A stretch of DNA of 64,000 bases, from contig JAIOPV010000148.1 of the NCBI GenBank assembly GCA_021413735.1, positions 1 through 64,000 of the forward strand, given 5' to 3'. Positions 25,024 through 34,260 of this stretch are shown one piece after another. A program made the translations under genes and the position numbers. Below the pieces are notes generated by a model, which was not told the origin of the DNA, did no database searches, and saw nothing but the letters and a program-made list of their open reading frames with translations. How positions within the stretch are numbered: the first letter of the stretch is position 1; each line of letters opens with the position of its first letter. The DNA comes from Planctomycetota bacterium. GTDB taxonomy: Bacteria; Planctomycetota; Planctomycetia; Gemmatales; Gemmataceae.

Positions 25024-26068
25024 GTGAAGATCAACTCCTCTCGACTGCACGACCTCGCGGGTTCCATCTTTCACGCAGCTGGCTGTTCCGCGGGGGAAGC
25101 CGGCCGGCCACCTCGTCGAAGCCGACCTGATCGGCCACGATTCGCACGGCGTCATCCGCATCGGGCCCTACCTGCGCTGGCTGAAGGCAGGCCGGGTGCT
25201 CGCGGATCGCACCATTCAGATCGCGTTCGAGAACGAGGCCGTCGCGGTCGTCGATGGCCAGTTCGGGTTCGGGCAGACGGTCGGCGAACAGGCGATGGAC
25301 CTCGGCATCGCGAAGGCCGCGCGGCACGGCGTGGCAGTCGTCGCCCTGCGGAACGCCGGGCACCTCGGCCGGATCGGGGCATGGCCGAGCATGGCCACGC
25401 GGGCCGGGAAGGTGTCCGTCCACTTCGTCAACACGTCCGGGGCCGGCATCTTGGTCGCCCCGCACGGCGGCATCGACCGCCGCCTCTCGGCCAACCCCAT
25501 CGCGGTCGGAATCCCTCGCGCCGGTCAGTCGCCGATCGTTCTTGACATGTCAACCTGCACCATTGCCGAGGGGAAGATCCGCGTGGCGTTGAACCGCGGG
25601 GTTCCCGTGCCGGAGAACTGCATCATCGACGCGGGCGGCCGGCCGACCACCGACCCGAACGTGTTCTACGCGGACCCGCCCGGCGCGATCCTTCCCATCG
25701 CCGGTCACAAGGGGTACGGGCTGGCGGTGCTATGCGAGGTGTTCGCGGGGACTCTGACCGGCGGCGGGTGCAGCGACCCGGCGAACGCGGGCCGGCTCGC
25801 CAACGGGATGCTGTCGATCATCCTCGACCCCTCGGTTTTTCAATCCGATGCCACGTTCGCCGCCGAGATCGAGCGATTCATCGCGTGGGTGAAAAGCTCG
25901 CGCACCGTCTCCGACGCCAGCGAGGTTCTGATGCCGGGCGAGGTCGAGGACCGCACGAAGGTGGCCCGCCTCCGCGACGGGATAGACCTCGACGCTGCGA
26001 CATGGTCGCAGATCGTCGAGGCGGCCGCCTCGGTGGGAATTGCTGTGGAGGAATGCCGGCCCGAGTGA
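25024..26068 (+). pseudogene. malate/L-lactate dehydrogenase family (Ldh/YlbC-type), frameshifted
   Basis: The N terminus (GTG at 25024; KINSSRLHDLAGSIFHAAGCSAGEAG) reads in one frame. From about 25104 the conserved block GHLVEADLIGHDSHGVIRIGPYLRWLKAGRV continues in another frame through to 26068. The second frame has the hallmarks of the family: GDS HGV region, FGFGQTVGEQAMDLGIAKA, LRNAGHLGRIG, PIAGHKGYGLAVLCEVFAGTLTGG. A change of one base, or loss of about two, near 25103-25112 is needed to join them. Either the gene is broken or there is a sequence error. Enzymes of this family are NAD(P)-dependent 2-hydroxyacid oxidoreductases. Confidence 0.8.
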
Positions 26069-26520
26069 GGCTGGGCGCGACGCGAGGGCGAAGGTGGCGT
26101 CGGAAAGCGTGCCGGTGCTGTCGGCGAACGATTCTGCAGGATGTTCAGCGAGCGCTCGGCGAGCCTGATGTCTTGCCTGCGACGGTCACATCGACCGACG
26201 CATCGATCAGCAGGTGGAACCGAATCGACTGTTCGTTGCTGAAAGAAACGCCGCAGTGGCGACCGCCCCAATGCGCATCGATACGTTGGGAAGCCGCGGA
26301 TCACCACAGTCACACATCCTCCACTCTCGGTCCTCGGGTGACAACCACCACCGCTCATCCCGAACTTGATGGGACAGGGTTGGCTTCTGCAGAAGTGTAG
26401 CCCAGTGTAGTTAATTCCTCTCAACCCAACGTAAATCCCAGAGTCGGTCAAAAGCCCTGAAGGCGATTTCCGCATATTTTCAAGCTAATTCACGCTCTGG
26501 CAGTGCGAATATCGCTGCAC
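26069..26520. other. intergenic region next to a truncated gene, nothing recognised
   Basis: About 450 bp lie between the dehydrogenase end and the sulfatase stub. Several short frames cross it, with no recognisable domain. It is probably rearrangement debris. Confidence 0.35.
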
Positions 26521-26637
26521 TTAATCCCTATCGTCCGCGAGGATGACGACGATGTTTGGCTTGTCGGCTGCGCTGGCGGGAGCCGCGAACGCGAGCAAGA
26601 GTAGGGTAGCGAGAATGCGAATGCGTGGAGACAACAT
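26521..26637 (-). pseudogene. sulfatase N-terminal stub (signal peptide plus first strand)
   Basis: The ATG at 26637 opens a frame with a clear signal peptide (IRILATLLLLAFAAPASA) followed by ADKPNIVVILADD, the conserved first strand and metal-binding DD of the arylsulfatase family. The frame then reads RD and stops, where a full sulfatase continues for another 400-450 residues. Nothing sulfatase-like follows downstream. The break at about 26525 probably marks an insertion or deletion end point. Confidence 0.8.
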
Positions 26638-26705
26638 GGCAGCACCTTTGGAGAGTGTGCCCTATTTTGCAGGCGACTCCTCAAAGGTGCAACAGCCGTT
26701 TTCGG

Positions 26706-26900
26706 TCAATCGAAGGCAGGCGGCGGACCCGGTTCGGGTGGCGGTGCCTGCGGTGGATTCACCGGATACGGCACGGCGGGTTGCTCGGGTGCTGTGCCGG
26801 GTTGCGATGGAGTCACTTCCGACGGCATCGGTGGCGGTTTCGTCGGCTGCGGCGGAAGTGGCGAACCGAGTCCTGTTGGAGCTGTATTGCGAACACTCAT
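26706..26900 (-). CDS. small proline-rich protein downstream of the RND pump gene
   Basis: This 64-residue frame is rich in Pro (about one third) with SPLPPQPTKPPPMPSE and PPQAPPPEPGPPP. GGAG lies 7 nt before the ATG and it starts 45 nt after the pump's stop codon, so it could be the last gene of the efflux operon. There is no signal peptide or known family. It could also be non-coding. Confidence 0.4.
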   Translation of the reverse strand: MSVRNTAPTGLGSPLPPQPTKPPPMPSEVTPSQPGTAPEQPAVPYPVNPPQAPPPEPGPPPAFD

Positions 26901-26945
26901 GTAAGTTTCTCCGGTTGAAAGGCGACCGGAGGAAAGGGTTGCAAA

Positions 26946-29900
26946 TCACGTTCCGTGCGGGAAGTCCACCGTCGGCGGGACAGGATCAATCGTCGGCTTC
27001 GGAGGCAGATCCTTCGAGAGCTTCCCGATCATGTACGCGAATACTGGCGTCAGCACGACGCCGAAGAGCGTGACGCCAATCATGCCCGAAAAGACTGCGA
27101 TGCCCAGCGTCGCACGCATTTCGGAGCCAGCCCCAGAAGCCAGCACCAACGGTACGACACCCAGAATAAACGCAAGGCTCGTCATCACGATCGGCCGCAA
27201 TCGGGCGACGCTCGCATCGAGCACGGCTTCCCGTAGTTTCTCTCCCGCCGCACGCTTCTGATTCACGAACTCCACAATCAGAATCGCATTCTTCGCGGCA
27301 AGCCCGACCAGCACGACGAACCCGATCTGAACGAAGATGTTGATGTCGAGGCCGACCGCTCGGATTCCGACGATCGAGGACAGCACACACATCGGCATCA
27401 CGAGAATGATCGCCGCTGGCATGGCCCAACTCTCGTACATCGCCGACAGCACCAGATACACCAAGATCACTGCCCCGAGGAACGCGTAAATCGCCGCGTC
27501 CCCTTCGAGCAACTGCAGGAAGAACAGTTCCGTCCACTCGTAGGTCATCTGTTTCGGCAACGATTCCTTCGCGGCAGCGTTGATGATGCGAATACCGTCG
27601 CCAGAGCTGGTACCCGGCGCGAGGCTGCCGTTGATCGCAGCCGCCGGATACATGTTGTAACGCTGCACGAAGCCCGGCCCGCTTGAGTCGCGGATTGTCG
27701 CCACCGAACCGAGTGGCACCATCTGGCCCTTGTAGTTCTTCACCCGCAGATTGTTGACGTATTCCGCGTTCGACCGGAACGGTGCGTCGGCCTGCACTTT
27801 CACCTGCCAGGTTCGGCCCGAGAAGTTGAAGTCGTTCACGTATGCCCCGCCGAGATACGCCTGCAATGTGTCGAACACATCGGACACAGCGACACCCATC
27901 TGCAAGCATCGCACGCGGTCGATGTCGGCGTACAGTTGCGGAACCGCCGAACGGAACTGCGTGGATGCACTCGGGACGCCGGGCGATTTCATCGCTTGCA
28001 AAGACATCGCATTCGCTGCTTTTTGGAGTTCGTCGTAGCCCATGTCGCCGCGGTCCTGCACGATCACCTTGAAGCCGCCCGCCGACCCTAACCCATCCAC
28101 CGGCGGCGGTGGCAGCACCAGCACAGACGCGTCCTGAATCTCACGCTTGAGCTTGCTTTGCAGTCGAAACAGGATCGCGAATCCGTTCTGCTGGGGGTCG
28201 GCTTTCCGTTCGTCGAAATCCTTCAAGATGATGAAAATGCTCCCGTAGTTCGAGCCGTTCGTCCCGAGGAGCAGTGAGAAGCCGCCGATGCCGAGGGTGT
28301 GATCGACGCCCTTCTCTTCGCGGCACATTTTTTCCACGGTTGCCATGACATCGTTGGTGCGTTGGAGCGAAGCCGAGTCCGGCAACTGCATGCTCACGAC
28401 GAGATATCCCTTATCCTGAAACGGCACGAAGCCGATCGGCGTGCGAGTAAGCCCAAGGAATGTGAGCACGAGCAGCCCACCGTAGACAATCGCCACGAGC
28501 AGCGTGACTCGCAGCAAGCCCGAGATGAGCCGACCGTAGCCACGTGTGATGAGGTCGAAGCCTTTGTTGAACCACTTGAAGAACCACGCCAGCCCGTGAT
28601 TGATTCGCACCGCCGTGAACCAGCCCACAACCACGCCAGGAGCGAAGCACGCGACGTTCACCGCATATGCTTTCCAGCCCTCCGGGTGTCCGAATAGTGG
28701 GCTTAACAGCGACATCGTGAGCCAGCCGAGCAACGCACAGATACCCCACCACGGCAACGCTTCTGCTCCGTGACCGTGGCCCCCTTGCGCTGCTGCAATC
28801 TTGCCACGAGCCGCGAAAATCGCGACGGCTCGCGCCGGCGTCATGGTCATCGCGTTGACGGCCGAGATCATCATGGCCGCCGCGATCGTGATTGCGAATT
28901 GTTTGAAGAACTCGCCCGTGATACCCGGCAACAGAGCGCTCGGCAGGAACACCGAACTCAGCACGAGCGTGATGGCGATGATCGGCCCCGTCACTTCGTC
29001 CATCGCCTTTATTGTCGCGCTGCGGGGGTCGTAACCCTTCGCGATCCACGTCTCGATATTTTCCAGCACGACGATCGCATCATCGACCACGATGCCAATG
29101 GCGAGCACCAGCCCGAACATTGTGAGGTTGTTCAGGCTGAACCCAGCCAAGTACATGACCGCGAACGTGCCCGTGAGCGCGACTGGCACGTCGATCATCG
29201 GCAGAATCACGGCTCGCCAGTCTTGCAGGAACAGCAGCACGACGATGGCGACCAGGATGATTGCATCGCGGAGCGTGTTGAACACTTCCTCGACCGACTG
29301 CTTGATGAACGGCGTCGTGTCGTAGCGAACGGCGTAGTCGATTCCATCCGGGAACCGCTTCGATAAGTCCTTGATCTTCGCTTTGACGTTGTCGGCGGTT
29401 TCGAGTGCGTTCGAGCCAGGGAGTTGGTAGATCGCCAACCCGACTGCTGGTTTGCCATCGAGCGTGTTCTTCTGATCCATGCTTTTGGCGCCGAGTTCGA
29501 TCTTCGCGACTTCGTGAAGTCGAACCGCAGCGCCGAGGGTGCCGTCGTCCTTGGTTTGTCCGGCCTTCACGACGATCTGCCCGAATTCCTCGTCGGTTAT
29601 GAGTCGCCCTTGCGTCGTGACCGTGAGCTGCAATGCCTGCCCCGTGGGGGCTGGTTCCTGCCCGATTTGCCCGGCCGCGACTTGAATGTTCTGGGCCTTG
29701 ATGGCGTTCACCACGTCGTTCGTGGTCAGCTTGAAGGAGTTCATTTCGTCGGGGTCAAGCCAGACTCGCATGCTGTAGTCTTGCTGGCCGAGCAGGGTCA
29801 CGTCGCCAACGCCGTTGATGCGGGCGATTTCGTCGCGCAGTTGGATCGTGGCGTAATTGCTGAGATCGAGCTGCTTTGTGCCGTTTTCGCTGTACAAGCT

Positions 29901-30323
29901 GATGACGAGCAAAATGTTCGGCGACTTCTTCTTGATCGTGAGTCCCTGGCGCTGCACTTCCTGTGGCAACTGCGCCGTTGCGAGGTTCACGCGGTTCTGC
30001 ACGAGCACCTGCGACATATTCAAATCGGTGCCCAGGGCGAACGTGACCGTCAGGTTGTACGAGCCGTCGTTGCCGCTGGTGCTCGACATGTAGAGCATGT
30101 TCTCGACGCCGTTCACCTGCTGTTCGATTGGTGCCGCGACCGTGTCGGCGACGACCTTCGCGTTGGCCCCCGGATACGAAGCCGAGACCTGAACCGTCGG
30201 CGGCGTGATATCCGGGTACTGGGCGATGGGCAGCGTTGTCGCGGCGGCCAGCCCCGCCAACACGATGACAATCGAGATCACCCAGGCGAACACCGGGCGG
30301 TCGATGAAGAACCGAGCAAGCAT
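26946..30323 (-). CDS. RND (HAE1/AcrB-type) efflux pump inner-membrane subunit
   Basis: This 1,125-residue protein begins MLARFFIDRPVFAWVISIVIVLAG, as in AcrB/MexB. It has the RND blocks PDITPPTVQVSASYPGA, the membrane motif GIVVDDAIVVLENIE (proton-relay aspartates in TM4), TPIGFVPFQDKGYL, and GLAAKNAILIVEF in TM10. It is longer than AcrB (about 1,049) because of an insertion after TM5-6 (about 505-610), which is Gly/His-containing (GGHGHGAEALPWWG) and hydrophobic. It exports drugs or small molecules with the adaptor encoded just upstream. The ATG at 30323 has AAGGA upstream. A large inverted repeat separates it from the adaptor. Confidence 0.95.
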   Translation of the reverse strand: MLARFFIDRPVFAWVISIVIVLAGLAAATTLPIAQYPDITPPTVQVSASYPGANAKVVADTVAAPIEQQVNGVENMLYMSSTSGNDGSYNLTVTFALGTDLNMSQVLVQNRVNLATAQLPQEVQRQGLTIKKKSPNILLVISLYSENGTKQLDLSNYATIQLRDEIARINGVGDVTLLGQQDYSMRVWLDPDEMNSFKLTTNDVVNAIKAQNIQVAAGQIGQEPAPTGQALQLTVTTQGRLITDEEFGQIVVKAGQTKDDGTLGAAVRLHEVAKIELGAKSMDQKNTLDGKPAVGLAIYQLPGSNALETADNVKAKIKDLSKRFPDGIDYAVRYDTTPFIKQSVEEVFNTLRDAIILVAIVVLLFLQDWRAVILPMIDVPVALTGTFAVMYLAGFSLNNLTMFGLVLAIGIVVDDAIVVLENIETWIAKGYDPRSATIKAMDEVTGPIIAITLVLSSVFLPSALLPGITGEFFKQFAITIAAAMMISAVNAMTMTPARAVAIFAARGKIAAAQGGHGHGAEALPWWGICALLGWLTMSLLSPLFGHPEGWKAYAVNVACFAPGVVVGWFTAVRINHGLAWFFKWFNKGFDLITRGYGRLISGLLRVTLLVAIVYGGLLVLTFLGLTRTPIGFVPFQDKGYLVVSMQLPDSASLQRTNDVMATVEKMCREEKGVDHTLGIGGFSLLLGTNGSNYGSIFIILKDFDERKADPQQNGFAILFRLQSKLKREIQDASVLVLPPPPVDGLGSAGGFKVIVQDRGDMGYDELQKAANAMSLQAMKSPGVPSASTQFRSAVPQLYADIDRVRCLQMGVAVSDVFDTLQAYLGGAYVNDFNFSGRTWQVKVQADAPFRSNAEYVNNLRVKNYKGQMVPLGSVATIRDSSGPGFVQRYNMYPAAAINGSLAPGTSSGDGIRIINAAAKESLPKQMTYEWTELFFLQLLEGDAAIYAFLGAVILVYLVLSAMYESWAMPAAIILVMPMCVLSSIVGIRAVGLDINIFVQIGFVVLVGLAAKNAILIVEFVNQKRAAGEKLREAVLDASVARLRPIVMTSLAFILGVVPLVLASGAGSEMRATLGIAVFSGMIGVTLFGVVLTPVFAYMIGKLSKDLPPKPTIDPVPPTVDFPHGT

Positions 30324-30344
30324 CGGAATCCTTCGCAAAGCCGG

Positions 30345-30429
30345 GTCGTAAAGTCCGAACGTCGTAAAGTCGTAACGTCAAGACGAGGAGCCGCTGACGT
30401 TACGACTTCTGACGTTCGGACTTTACGAC
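30345..30429. repeat. 35/36-bp inverted repeat between adaptor and pump genes
   Basis: Arms 30345-30380 and 30395-30429 are nearly perfectly complementary around a 14-nt loop. The arms themselves contain the repeated unit GTCGTAAAGTC. The structure begins directly after the adaptor's stop codon. It could slow transcription or protect the adaptor mRNA end, changing the adaptor:pump ratio. No T-run follows, so a classical terminator is not certain. Confidence 0.85.
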
Positions 30430-31629
30430 TCACGGTGAGGGATAGTTGATCGTGCCTGGGTCGGTCTCGACGGGTTCGCCGGGTTGCACCCGCTGTACCC
30501 CGCGAATGATGACGCGATCGTCTTTCGTCAGTCCCGATTGAACGAGCCGTAATCCATTGCTGAGCGGCCCCAGCGTGACCGGCTTCGAGACCACCTTGTT
30601 TTCCGCGTTCACGACATACACGAATTTCTTGCTTTGTTCTGTTACCACGGCACTGTCCGGGATCAACAGCCCATTCTCAAGAGGCACCCCGAGCGGCACG
30701 CGACCACGCACGTATCGGTTCGGAATGAGCAAGCCGTCCGGATTCTGGAACACCGCACGAACTGCCAGGGTGCCCGTGTTCGGATTGAGTTGGTTACCCG
30801 CGAAGTCGATCTCGCCGTGACGGGTGTACTCGCTTTCGCCGAGCAACATGATGTCCACTTGCATCTTCCCGCCCTCTGCCGCGGGCTTCAATTTCTTCTC
30901 GTTGAACAGCCGCTGATAGAACGCGACCGTTTGGTCATCCACATCGAAGTACACATACATCGGGTCGGTTGAGACGATGGTGGTGAGGATGGTGCCTTGC
31001 GTCTCACCGCCAGTGATGACGTTGCCCTTCGTCTGAAGTGCTCGGTCAATTTTGCCGGTGATCGGGGCACACACCGTCGTCCAGTCCAGATTTTGCTGGG
31101 CCTTAATGATTGGCCCCTGGGCTGCGTCCAGATTTGCCTTCGCGACCTTCGTTTGGGCGATGTTCGCATCGTATTCTTGCTTGCTGGAGACGCCTTTGTC
31201 GAACGACAACTTCGCCCGCTCTTCGTCTTTTTGGGCCAGGTCGAGTTTAGCTTGGTAAACGGCGCGATCTCCGATCTTCTGCTTCAAATCCGCGTCGTAG
31301 GTCACCGGGTCGATCTTGAACAGCGGATCCCCCTTGTAGACCTCGCTGCCAAAGAGGTGGACCACGCCAATGACGGTCTGCCCTTCCTTGAACAGAACCT
31401 CTTTGATGAAGCCGCTGACGCGGGCCCGCACTTGAACGGACTCGGGGGCGATGATCGTTCCCGTGATGTCGGTGAAGAGAACGACGCGATCCGTCTTTGG
31501 GGTGGCGACGGTGACCTTGAGTAATCCAACATCGGGGCTGGGCTTGGGTCGCTTTGAGCAGCCGATGACAGTCGCGAGGCTCGCCACCAAAACGGCAAAC
31601 GTGGCGAGGAATGGCCGGCGTGGCTTCAC
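30430..31629 (-). CDS. RND efflux periplasmic adaptor (membrane fusion protein)
   Basis: This 399-residue lipoprotein of the AcrA/MexA type has a lipobox LATVIGC at residues 18-24. It has a beta-barrel/lipoyl start (VQVRARVSGFIKEVLFKEGQTV), a coiled-coil hairpin (YQAKLDLAQKDEERAKLSFDKGVSSKQEYDANIAQTKVAKANLDAAQG), a return lipoyl strand (TVCAPITGKIDRA), and a C-terminal membrane-proximal domain. It links the pump encoded downstream to an outer-membrane channel. No TolC-type gene is in this window. Confidence 0.93.
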   Translation of the reverse strand: MKPRRPFLATFAVLVASLATVIGCSKRPKPSPDVGLLKVTVATPKTDRVVLFTDITGTIIAPESVQVRARVSGFIKEVLFKEGQTVIGVVHLFGSEVYKGDPLFKIDPVTYDADLKQKIGDRAVYQAKLDLAQKDEERAKLSFDKGVSSKQEYDANIAQTKVAKANLDAAQGPIIKAQQNLDWTTVCAPITGKIDRALQTKGNVITGGETQGTILTTIVSTDPMYVYFDVDDQTVAFYQRLFNEKKLKPAAEGGKMQVDIMLLGESEYTRHGEIDFAGNQLNPNTGTLAVRAVFQNPDGLLIPNRYVRGRVPLGVPLENGLLIPDSAVVTEQSKKFVYVVNAENKVVSKPVTLGPLSNGLRLVQSGLTKDDRVIIRGVQRVQPGEPVETDPGTINYPSP

Positions 31630-31701
31630 AGTCGGTCCCGCTCGGGTAGAGTTGAAGGTCGCGAGGACAGGTTAGGCCACACCGCGAACGACGGCAACAG
31701 T

Positions 31702-32817
31702 TCACCCACGCTTCGCCATGCGTTTTAGCACTTCGATGCCGCGGTGCAGAGTTTCATCGGGGGCGGCATACGAGATGCGGAAGTGCGTGTCGCGCGAACT
31801 GAACACGCCGCCGGGAATGACGAGCATGTTGTGCTTGATGGCTTCCGTCGTGAACTCGGTGCCGGTGCCCCAAGGCGACTTTGGGAACAGGTAGAACGCC
31901 CCGCCGGGTACCTCAAACTCGTAATGGCCACGCAGACCATCCGCCAGCAGATCGCGTTTGCGTTTGTAGTCCGCGACGATTCCTGACACTTCAAAATCCG
32001 TCGCGGCAACGCCGGCCCATTGCACCATGCTCGGAGCGCACACGAACGTGAACTGCTGCATCTTCGCGATCTCTTGCATGAGTCGCTTCGGACCGTGTGC
32101 CCAGCCGAGCCGCCAGCCGGTCATGCCGTAAGTCTTGCCGAAGCCCTCAATGACGAGCACGTTCTCGCCGAAAGATGCGGGGCTGCTCGCCGGGCCATCG
32201 TATTGGAACGCCCGGTAAATCTCGTCGCTGATGACGAGGATGCCGCGTTCCTCTGCGAGCTTCACGATCGCTTTCTGTGCTTCCGCATCGACGACCGCAC
32301 CTGTCGGATTCGACGGCGTCGAAATCATGATCGCCTTGGTGCGTGGCGTGATTGCGGCCTTCACCTTGTCGGGATCGACCCCGAACTTCGGGTAGCTATC
32401 AACCGCGACCATCTTGCCGCCGGCGAGCGCGATCATGTTCGGATACGCGACGAAATACGGGTCGGGGGTGATGACCTCGTCGCCGGGGTTCACGACTGCG
32501 AGCAACGCCAGGAGCAAGCCGCCGCTGGTGCCACTGGTGACGACGACATCGCGTTCCTGCCCAGGGAACCGCGTGCGTGCGTCTGCGACCAACTTCTCGC
32601 GCAGTTGCGGGATGCCCTGTGTGATGACGTAGCCGTTGTGCCCCGCGTCGATGGCGTTCTTGGCAGCGGCCTTGATGGATTCGGGCACGTCGAAGTGTGG
32701 CTGCCCGATGCTGAGGTTCACGGGGTCTTTGAGCGACTTGCCCAGCTCGAAGATCTTGCGGATGCCGGAGATTTCGATGGCCTTGGTGCGATCGGCCAGC
32801 AGCGATTCGGGGAACAT
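31702..32817 (-). CDS. class I/II pyridoxal-phosphate aminotransferase
   Basis: This 371-residue protein has the fold I features in order: NLSIGQPHFDVPE, GHNGYVITQGIPQLRE, the PLP-phosphate binding TSGTSGGLLLAL, ISTPSNPTGAV, VISDEIYRAFQY, and the Schiff-base lysine in EGFGKTYGMTGWRLGWA. The Arg in HFRISYA would bind the substrate carboxylate. Its substrate (Asp, Ala or other) cannot be fixed from the sequence. It is monocistronic, flanked by the efflux adaptor and an inverted repeat. Confidence 0.93.
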   Translation of the reverse strand: MFPESLLADRTKAIEISGIRKIFELGKSLKDPVNLSIGQPHFDVPESIKAAAKNAIDAGHNGYVITQGIPQLREKLVADARTRFPGQERDVVVTSGTSGGLLLALLAVVNPGDEVITPDPYFVAYPNMIALAGGKMVAVDSYPKFGVDPDKVKAAITPRTKAIMISTPSNPTGAVVDAEAQKAIVKLAEERGILVISDEIYRAFQYDGPASSPASFGENVLVIEGFGKTYGMTGWRLGWAHGPKRLMQEIAKMQQFTFVCAPSMVQWAGVAATDFEVSGIVADYKRKRDLLADGLRGHYEFEVPGGAFYLFPKSPWGTGTEFTTEAIKHNMLVIPGGVFSSRDTHFRISYAAPDETLHRGIEVLKRMAKRG

Positions 32818-32830
32818 GGCAACAACCCAG

Positions 32831-32928
32831 AGGATTCACCGCAGAGGACGCAGAGAACGCGGAGTTAGAGACAGACTATGAATTCTGCTTTCTCTCTGCG
32901 TCCTCTGCATTCTCTGCGGTGAATCCTC
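32831..32928. repeat. imperfect inverted repeat with CGCAGAG units
   Basis: The left arm (32831-32862) and right arm (32890-32928) both hold AGGATTCACCGCAGAG followed by GCAGAG-type repeats, in opposite orientation. It lies between the aminotransferase start and the DUF3754 stop. Sequences of this kind are common dispersed repeats in bacterial genomes. Confidence 0.75.
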
Positions 32929-32933
32929 TTCAA

Positions 32934-34151
32934 TCAGTCTGAGTGCGCGTAGCGCTTCCACAACTGATCGAGTTGCGCCTGAGCTGCCGTGATCGGAACC
33001 GCCTTGAATCGCCCATCCGTTTCCGTCGCGATGCCAGCCTTGACCAGCTTGTTCATCGCGTCGCCGATCTCGAAGTCGATTTCCAGCTTCAACCGCCGTT
33101 CCAGATCAAGCTCGATGTAATCGTCGATTTCCTGGGATGTCCAGCCTTGATCGCCCGCGTATCGCCACAGATAGAAGTACGCCAGCAGCACCTCGCGAAC
33201 TTCCTGCTCCTCGGTTTCATCCAGCAAACGGAACATCACGCCGCCGTTGCTGTCGAGGTTCTGGTAGTAGAGGCTCTGTGTCAGTTGCAGTGTGTACGTC
33301 TGCCGCGACACCTGGAAGCTGTACCACGTCTTGTAACCGTAGCCACCGATCAGCACGATCGGGCCATACAACGCCATGATGCTGCCACTGAGGATGCCGA
33401 CGCCAATCGTCGAAAGGCTATCCCACAACTTCCAGGCCACGTAGCCCACGGTGCTGGTGATCGACCCGCCGAGTTTCAACCGATCCAGGCGAGGCATCTT
33501 GATCCGACCGCCGGGCAACAGCATCTCGATATCGACCTGCGGAATGTCCTTGAACAGCTTGAGGAACACGCTGTTGAGGTCCGCTTCTGGCCCGAGGCGT
33601 TTGTGCTCCTTCTGCTTGAAGATGACAGCAACACGGGCGAACGTCGGCACCTTCACTTCGGACTTCTTCCACCAGAAAATCGGGTGTTTGTGGGTGCGCT
33701 TGCCGAAGCCTTTGCCGCGATAGAACACCTCGACCTTGTCGAAGGCGTCCCACGGGATGTCCATGTCGATGCCCCATTCGCTGGCCCCCGCCATGACCTG
33801 TTCCATCTCGTCGCGGCTAAGCCTGACGTAGTTCGCCCGTTCCATGAGATGAGTGAACGTCTGGAACAGTTTGCCGAGAACGATTGCGCGTTCTTCGGGT
33901 TTCGGTGGCGTCAACGGCTTCGGGTCGGCGTCTGGGTCGAACGCCGCGTAGGTCTCTTTGAGTTGCCGAATCTCGGCCTGGTATGTGGCGTGAACGTGTC
34001 CGAAGACGCTGCGTGCGAACTGCTTGAACGTGATCTGTTCGTCGGGCGTGAGTGCCTGGGTGTGGAGCGGCCCGGTATCCTGGCAGAGATAGTTCACCAG
34101 ATCCGCAGCCCGGATCGGGATGAAGTGTTCGCGGTCGAGGAATTCGGACAT
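32934..34151 (-). CDS. DUF3754 (TMEM143-like) membrane protein
   Basis: This 405-residue protein begins [21 protein letters not shown] and contains [13 protein letters not shown] followed by a [23 protein letters not shown] strand and [29 protein letters not shown]. These are the conserved blocks of DUF3754 / TMEM143 proteins. Two membrane segments follow (about 240-275: [11 protein letters not shown]..., [25 protein letters not shown]). The C-terminal 100 residues are charged and helical. The function of the family is unknown. Confidence 0.85.
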   Translation of the reverse strand: MSEFLDREHFIPIRAADLVNYLCQDTGPLHTQALTPDEQITFKQFARSVFGHVHATYQAEIRQLKETYAAFDPDADPKPLTPPKPEERAIVLGKLFQTFTHLMERANYVRLSRDEMEQVMAGASEWGIDMDIPWDAFDKVEVFYRGKGFGKRTHKHPIFWWKKSEVKVPTFARVAVIFKQKEHKRLGPEADLNSVFLKLFKDIPQVDIEMLLPGGRIKMPRLDRLKLGGSITSTVGYVAWKLWDSLSTIGVGILSGSIMALYGPIVLIGGYGYKTWYSFQVSRQTYTLQLTQSLYYQNLDSNGGVMFRLLDETEEQEVREVLLAYFYLWRYAGDQGWTSQEIDDYIELDLERRLKLEIDFEIGDAMNKLVKAGIATETDGRFKAVPITAAQAQLDQLWKRYAHSD

Positions 34152-34260
34152 CGTTAGCGCCGCCTGCGGTTGGGGAACGCAACCCTGCTGGGATAACTAT
34201 AGTTCGAAGGCGGCGAGGGGCGATTTTGCCGAATGCGAACGAATCGAATTCTGTCTCACT

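Noticed and set aside
25840-26475. 211-residue minus frame over the dehydrogenase end and gap
   Set aside because: It is Arg/Ser-rich and opposite a real gene, as expected of a shadow.
32943-34157. 404-residue plus-strand frame opposite the DUF3754 gene
   Set aside because: It is a shadow of the minus-strand gene, lacking a ribosome site or domain.
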